Source: JBDTRY01 sp039931435 (GTDB lineage: Bacteria > Acidobacteriota > Thermoanaerobaculia > Gp7-AA8). From it: 17,185 bases of DNA. The translations under genes were made by a program, and so were the position numbers. The DNA lies in contig JBDTRY010000060.1 in the NCBI GenBank assembly GCA_039931435.1, positions 1 to 17,185 of the forward strand, given 5' to 3'. Positions 14,350 to 17,185 of this stretch are shown here, piece after piece. The notes below the pieces were generated by a model that saw only the letters and a list, made by a program, of their open reading frames with translations, was not told where the DNA came from and made no database searches. The first letter of the stretch is position 1; each line of letters starts with the position of its first letter.

Positions 14350-15693
14350 CTATCGGAGTCCGTTCAACCTTCGCAGCCAGGCTCGCAGTCCGGCAGCGGA
14401 GAGAACCCTGTAAATCCGTCCCGCGGGACTCTTCCGGATACCGTCCAGCCGGCGCTCGAGGTCGTAGATTACTTTGTCCCGCTGCGCGACCGCCTCGGAC
14501 TCGCTGCGCGCCCACGCTCCTGCCGCATCCAGCTCCACCCGAAGCTGATTCGAAACCTCAGCCTGCTGCTGAAGGACGTGGACGGTGTCCTGGAGCGCTC
14601 CGCGAAGACCGGCCAACTGCGTGTCGAGCCTTCGCACTTCAGCAAGAAGCGTGTTGCGGTCCTCGCTCGATTTCTGCTGCGCGAATGTCAGCTCCGTGGA
14701 AAGCAGGCGGACCTGCACCGAGAGGTCACGCACTGCCTCTGCCAGCGGGCTGTCTTCATCCGGCCGGCGAGGGTGATCGCTCCTGCGAACGGTGCGCCCC
14801 TGGACCAGTTCATGATCCACCCACGGCCGGACGACCTCGGCCAGACGCTCATCGGCCACGACCGGCCTGAGCGAACCGTAAACATTGATGGAGTCTCCGG
14901 AGTAACTGTTGGCGACCCACTCGGAATCCAGTTTCGATTCCGTGGCCATGGCACTCCAGCGTCGTGACTGCCAGCCCAGATCTCCACCGACCGCCATTGC
15001 CTCCAGACGCTGTCCATGTTCGACGCGCAAATCCAGCGCACCGCGCGCTCGCAACGGTGCGTGGAGACACTCGATGCTGGTGCTGCGGACACGGTTGCCT
15101 TCCAGTCCGTCCACTCCATGCGACCCGCGGTGCACGAAGAGGCCCGGGGAAGCACGGAAAATCAACTTGTCGGGAAACTCGGCTTCGACGAACGACGTTT
15201 CCCGGGCTTCCACCGAACCTCTGGCCTCCCGCCACGTGGCCCGGGACTGCGCTACGCGACGGGTCATGGTCAGAAGGTTGACCGGGCGCATTCCGGTCAC
15301 CGTACGCTGCTGGATGAAATGTACGACCTTGCATTCCAGCGCGACGGCCGAGGTATTCTCGAGTTCTTCGCGCAGATCGCCCCGGCACCACCAGAACTCA
15401 TCGGCATCGATGGGTACGATCCAGGCCGCGCCATCCGCGGCCGCCTGGCGAGCCAGAGCAGTCATGACCTCATCCTGACGGAAGCCTCCCTCGTCACTTC
15501 GCCAGTGAACGGGAAACCGCTCTGCGAACCGCTGCAGGATTTCGGTGGTTCCATCGGTGGAGCCGTTGTCGACGACGTACATGACGTCGATGCCGCCGTG
15601 GAGGTGGTGAAGGAGGTTCAGCGCAACGGTGTCTGCGCTATTTCGAACCATCGAAATGCCGGCGATCTTCTGGCGGCCTGCTGCGTGCGTCAT
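14350..15693 (-). CDS. GT2-like glycosyltransferase with coiled-coil tail
   Basis: 447 residues. The N-terminal part (about 8-250) is a GT-A, family 2-like transferase of the 'Glyco_tranf_2_4' type: AGISMVRNSADTV, VVDNGSTDGTTEIL (Asp42 in the nucleotide-sugar site) and the metal-binding region IDADEFWW (Asp96, Asp98). The region around 210-310 (SIECLHAPLRARG..., WVDHELVQG) is shared with relatives. Residues about 315-422 form a long coiled coil (VRLLSTELTFAQQ, LLAEVRRLDTQLAGLRGAL, RDKVIYDLERRLDGI), followed by a short basic end (GLRAWLRRLNGLR). Such coils are common in O-antigen/cell-surface glycan enzymes and may set chain length or oligomerise. ATG 15693 fits the start of the fold; no strong ribosome site. 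A broken paralogue of the tail lies at 171-405. It transcribes the same way as the methyltransferase 298 bases upstream. Confidence 0.88.
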   Translation of the reverse strand: MTHAAGRQKIAGISMVRNSADTVALNLLHHLHGGIDVMYVVDNGSTDGTTEILQRFAERFPVHWRSDEGGFRQDEVMTALARQAAADGAAWIVPIDADEFWWCRGDLREELENTSAVALECKVVHFIQQRTVTGMRPVNLLTMTRRVAQSRATWREARGSVEARETSFVEAEFPDKLIFRASPGLFVHRGSHGVDGLEGNRVRSTSIECLHAPLRARGALDLRVEHGQRLEAMAVGGDLGWQSRRWSAMATESKLDSEWVANSYSGDSINVYGSLRPVVADERLAEVVRPWVDHELVQGRTVRRSDHPRRPDEDSPLAEAVRDLSVQVRLLSTELTFAQQKSSEDRNTLLAEVRRLDTQLAGLRGALQDTVHVLQQQAEVSNQLRVELDAAGAWARSESEAVAQRDKVIYDLERRLDGIRKSPAGRIYRVLSAAGLRAWLRRLNGLR

Positions 15694-15991
15694 AGGCTGT
15701 AGAGAGGGAATCGATCAGCGGGCCGGGCCAGGGCACACCAGTGGCACCGCCCCCATCACCCCCGGTCAGCAGAACCTATCACAAACGGCCGGTCAACGGC
15801 CCCAACAAAGGGGAAACAGCTGTCATCCTGAGCGTCGAGCGAAGGATCTCTTCCACCATCCCGGTTGCGTCGCGGTAACCCCGGACGCTCCATTCCGGCG
15901 ATCAAAGCGCAGCGAGCGATTCCGTCCCGAGGACGGCTGGCCGGCTGCGCTGGAGAAAAGGCTAAATTGAGCACTTCAGCCATTCCACCCA
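15694..15991. other. 298-base gap with one dispersed repeat copy
   Basis: Between the methyltransferase stop and the glycosyltransferase start. It contains repeat copy A (15819-15868) and otherwise no gene. The small open frames here translate as Arg/Pro/Ser-rich peptides of the kind this repeat class commonly produces by mistake. Confidence 0.5.
15819..15868 (+). repeat. Dispersed repeat copy A (50 bases)
   Basis: Identical to 16911-16960 except for one base (49 of 50; A versus T at repeat position 40). The unit begins gctgtcatcctgagcgtcga and contains an ATCCT...AGGAT inverted pair, so the RNA can fold. The type is widespread between genes in Acidobacteriota-like genomes and often causes false small ORFs. 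Confidence 0.92.
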
Positions 15992-16825
15992 CTACTCAGC
16001 CCGCGCTTCCAGGTAGGCCATCGGAACGGTCAGGCGAAGCTCCCCCTCCCGACGGGCACGATCGTCGAGCCGCCGCTGCAGTTCCGTGAAGATGGGGACC
16101 TGTTTCTCCCCTGCCACGCGCTTCCACGCCTCGAGGAACCCCAGCTTGATGAAGTGATGGTTCAGAAGCGCGGTTCCATCGCCAAAGCGCATCACCGCCG
16201 AGCGCTGCTCCACTCGGTGGACCACGAAACCGGCGCCTTCCAGGAGCTGGGACACATCAGCAACGGTGGCACGTTCTCTGATGTGGTCCGCCAGACGATG
16301 CGTGGCCCCCTGGTCGCCTGCCTCCTCAAGAGTGGAGAGGAAGATGTCGTAGAACTCTTTCATGTGACCCTGAAGGTTGGTGGTCAGCGCCAAAGTGGCG
16401 CCCGTCTTCGCCACACGGCGGCACTCGGCGACGACAGCCTGCCGGTCCGAAAAATTGTTGATCCCGAGATTGGAGACGATGAGGTCGAAACTGCCATAGT
16501 CAAAAGGCATGGCCGCTGCGCTGCCCTCGTGCAGCGTGATGTTCGGAGTACCGCGATCGACGATCTTCTCTCTGGCCCGGGTCAGCCCTTCGGTCCAGGG
16601 ATCGATACCATGGACCTCCACGGAAGGTCCCAGCCGCTCGGCAAGTTCGATCAGCGGGAATCCGGTCCCGCAACCGACGTCGAGCAGGGTCTCAGCGCGA
16701 AGCGGCACCTGTTCGAGCAGCAGAAGTCCGAACATCGCGGACCAGAGGGAGACCTCGTCGTAGGCTCTGACGATGGAGGGCGTGGAGAAATCGGCGACGA
16801 AATCGAGGTAACCCGGGCGCTCCAT
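15992..16825 (-). CDS. SAM-dependent class I methyltransferase
   Basis: 277 residues with motif I LLDVGCGTGFP (47-57), the acidic end of strand 2 at Asp75 (VHGIDPW), motif II-like SAAAMPFDYGSFDLIVSNLGINNF (102-125) and a UbiE/Methyltransf_11-like core. The C-terminal part (about 165-277) is mostly helical and charged and probably shapes the acceptor pocket. It most resembles small-molecule methyltransferases of the 'arsenite/ubiquinone-type' class; the acceptor cannot be told. ATG 16825 matches the start of the fold (MERPGYLDFVADFS), with no strong ribosome site. It is separated from the glycosyltransferase by a repeat and from the upstream tRNA by an inverted repeat and a terminator, so it may be a single-gene unit. 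Confidence 0.88.
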   Translation of the reverse strand: MERPGYLDFVADFSTPSIVRAYDEVSLWSAMFGLLLLEQVPLRAETLLDVGCGTGFPLIELAERLGPSVEVHGIDPWTEGLTRAREKIVDRGTPNITLHEGSAAAMPFDYGSFDLIVSNLGINNFSDRQAVVAECRRVAKTGATLALTTNLQGHMKEFYDIFLSTLEEAGDQGATHRLADHIRERATVADVSQLLEGAGFVVHRVEQRSAVMRFGDGTALLNHHFIKLGFLEAWKRVAGEKQVPIFTELQRRLDDRARREGELRLTVPMAYLEARAE

Positions 16826-16910
16826 GACGGCGAATCATAGCGCCGAGGGCGTTTATCTCGAACGAACCCACAGCGAGGGAGCTGAAGCAGGGTGAGAGAC
16901 CCCATGGCGG

Positions 16911-16960
16911 GCTGTCATCCTGAGCGTCGAGCGAAGGATCTCTTCCACCTTCCCGGTTGC
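16911..16960 (+). repeat. Dispersed repeat copy B (50 bases)
   Basis: Matches copy A at 49 of 50 positions. With the inverted copy C at 16977-17014 it can form a long hairpin: arms of about 35 bases pairing tgtcatcctgag...gaaggatctcttc with its complement around a loop of some 20-25 bases. Confidence 0.92.
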
Positions 16961-16976
16961 CAGCCCATTCCCCGTT

Positions 16977-17014
16977 GAAGAGATCCTTCGGTCGCTGCGC
17001 TCCCTCAGGATGAC
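16977..17014 (-). repeat. Dispersed repeat copy C, inverted
   Basis: Reverse complement begins tgtcatcctgaggg, passes through gcgcagcgac and ends cgaaggatctcttc. The two ends match copies A and B, while the middle differs (ggagcgcagcgac against cgtcgag), so it is a different subtype of the same element placed tail to tail with copy B. Confidence 0.88.
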
Positions 17015-17056
17015 AAGAGCCCCATGTGAGTATCTTACAAGCGAGGCACAGCGGAT

Positions 17057-17073
17057 GCGCTCCCTCAGGGTGA
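17057..17073 (-). repeat. Degenerate repeat end (copy D)
   Basis: The plus strand gcgctccctcagggtga resembles gcgctccctcaggatga of copy C (16997-17013) with one mismatch. It is a short leftover of the element directly before the tRNA terminator. Confidence 0.6.
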
Positions 17074-17086
17074 AGAAATTCGTCCC

Positions 17087-17119
17087 AAAAAAAAGCCACG
17101 AGCGCGGGGCACTCGTGGC
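17087..17119 (-). terminator. Intrinsic terminator after tRNA-Val(CAC)
   Basis: Read on the minus strand, an 8-base perfect stem (gccacgag / ctcgtggc, 17112-17119 with 17095-17102) around a 9-base loop is followed by eight T (complement of A at 17087-17094). It begins 13 bases after the CCA end of the tRNA. Confidence 0.93.
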
Positions 17120-17131
17120 AGTGAATCGACT

Positions 17132-17185
17132 TGGTAGGCGCTAACGGACTCGAACCGTTGACCCCCACCGTGTGAAGGTGATGCT
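17132..17185 (-). tRNA. tRNA-Val(CAC), 3' part with encoded CCA
   Basis: Read from 17185 on the minus strand: end of D-stem AGC, A26, anticodon stem TCACC/GGTGG around TTCACAC (anticodon CAC, valine), variable loop GGGTC, T-stem AACGG/CCGTT with loop TTCGAGT, acceptor AGCGCCT, A73 and a genomically encoded CCA (17132-17134). The 5' part lies outside the window. Confidence 0.95.

Larger units (their letters stand above)
16826..17086. other. Intergenic region with inverted repeat pair
   Basis: Between the methyltransferase start and the tRNA terminator. It holds repeat copies B and C in opposite orientation and a short degenerate copy D. A promoter for the methyltransferase is expected in the first 80 bases (16826-16910), but I see no clear one. 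Confidence 0.5.

Noticed and set aside
15819..17073. CRISPR array
   Set aside because: Repeats are few, unevenly spaced by up to about 1 kb and in mixed orientation; no cas genes.
16692..17168. Minus-strand open frame encoding peptides such as CHPEGAQRPKDLF and GGRDPSLDAQDDS
   Set aside because: This is the translation of the dispersed repeat, a well-known source of false ORFs, and it runs into the tRNA.
1..17185. attL/attR of an integrative element made by the two tRNA-Val ends
   Set aside because: The end match is explained by tRNA paralogy with different anticodons, and there is no integrase, excisionase or phage gene; kept only as an open question under findings.

Overview
The window is a GC-rich bacterial segment, probably chromosomal. 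It carries a FecI/FecR-type regulatory module with an STN-domain TonB receptor, outer-membrane beta-barrels ending in Phe, tRNA genes with encoded CCA, and short dispersed repeats of the type 'GTCATCCTGAGCG...GAAGGATCTCTT'. Together these suggest an uncultured diderm such as an Acidobacteriota-like lineage. That placement is inference; there is no rRNA or marker gene here to prove it.

Layout. Both ends lie inside tRNA-Val genes on the minus strand: tRNA-Val(GAC), 5' part, at 1-51, and tRNA-Val(CAC), 3' part with CCA, at 17132-17185. Next to the left tRNA is a decayed fragment (about 171-405) of a glycosyltransferase whose full-length paralogue lies at 14350-15693. Positions 309-4543 (minus) hold a signalling locus in the order STN/TonB-dependent receptor, ECF sigma factor, FecR-like anti-sigma factor, then a doubtful small frame with a strong ribosome binding site that runs into the decayed fragment. 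Positions 4964-6541 (minus) encode an Omp85/BamA-like outer-membrane protein.

After a divergent 543-base gap with a perfect 20-base palindrome, a tightly packed plus-strand operon runs from 7085 to 12355: HAD phosphatase, class III aminotransferase with a four-Cys insertion, alpha/beta hydrolase, acyl carrier protein, ketosynthase, and two consecutive four-helix small-multidrug-resistance/DMT-type half transporters. Most junctions overlap (22, 17, 4, 1 and 4 bases; one 12-base gap). Running against it on the minus strand are an arginase-fold metallohydrolase (12240-13076) and a GNAT/FemAB-like acyltransferase (13054-14109), which overlap each other by 23 bases; the hydrolase overlaps the last transporter gene tail to tail by 116 bases.

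The most interesting content is this nine-gene block. It has one condensing enzyme and its own carrier protein, an aminotransferase, a phosphatase, a hydrolase that could release or edit acyl chains, an N-acyltransferase candidate, an unusual arginase-fold enzyme and an ArnE/ArnF-like transporter pair. I read it as a candidate pathway for making and exporting or flipping an amino-containing acyl or lipid product. I do not recognise it as a described pathway, and the product is unknown.

The right end holds the coiled-coil glycosyltransferase, a SAM methyltransferase, copies of the dispersed repeat (including an inverted pair) and a clear intrinsic terminator behind tRNA-Val(CAC).
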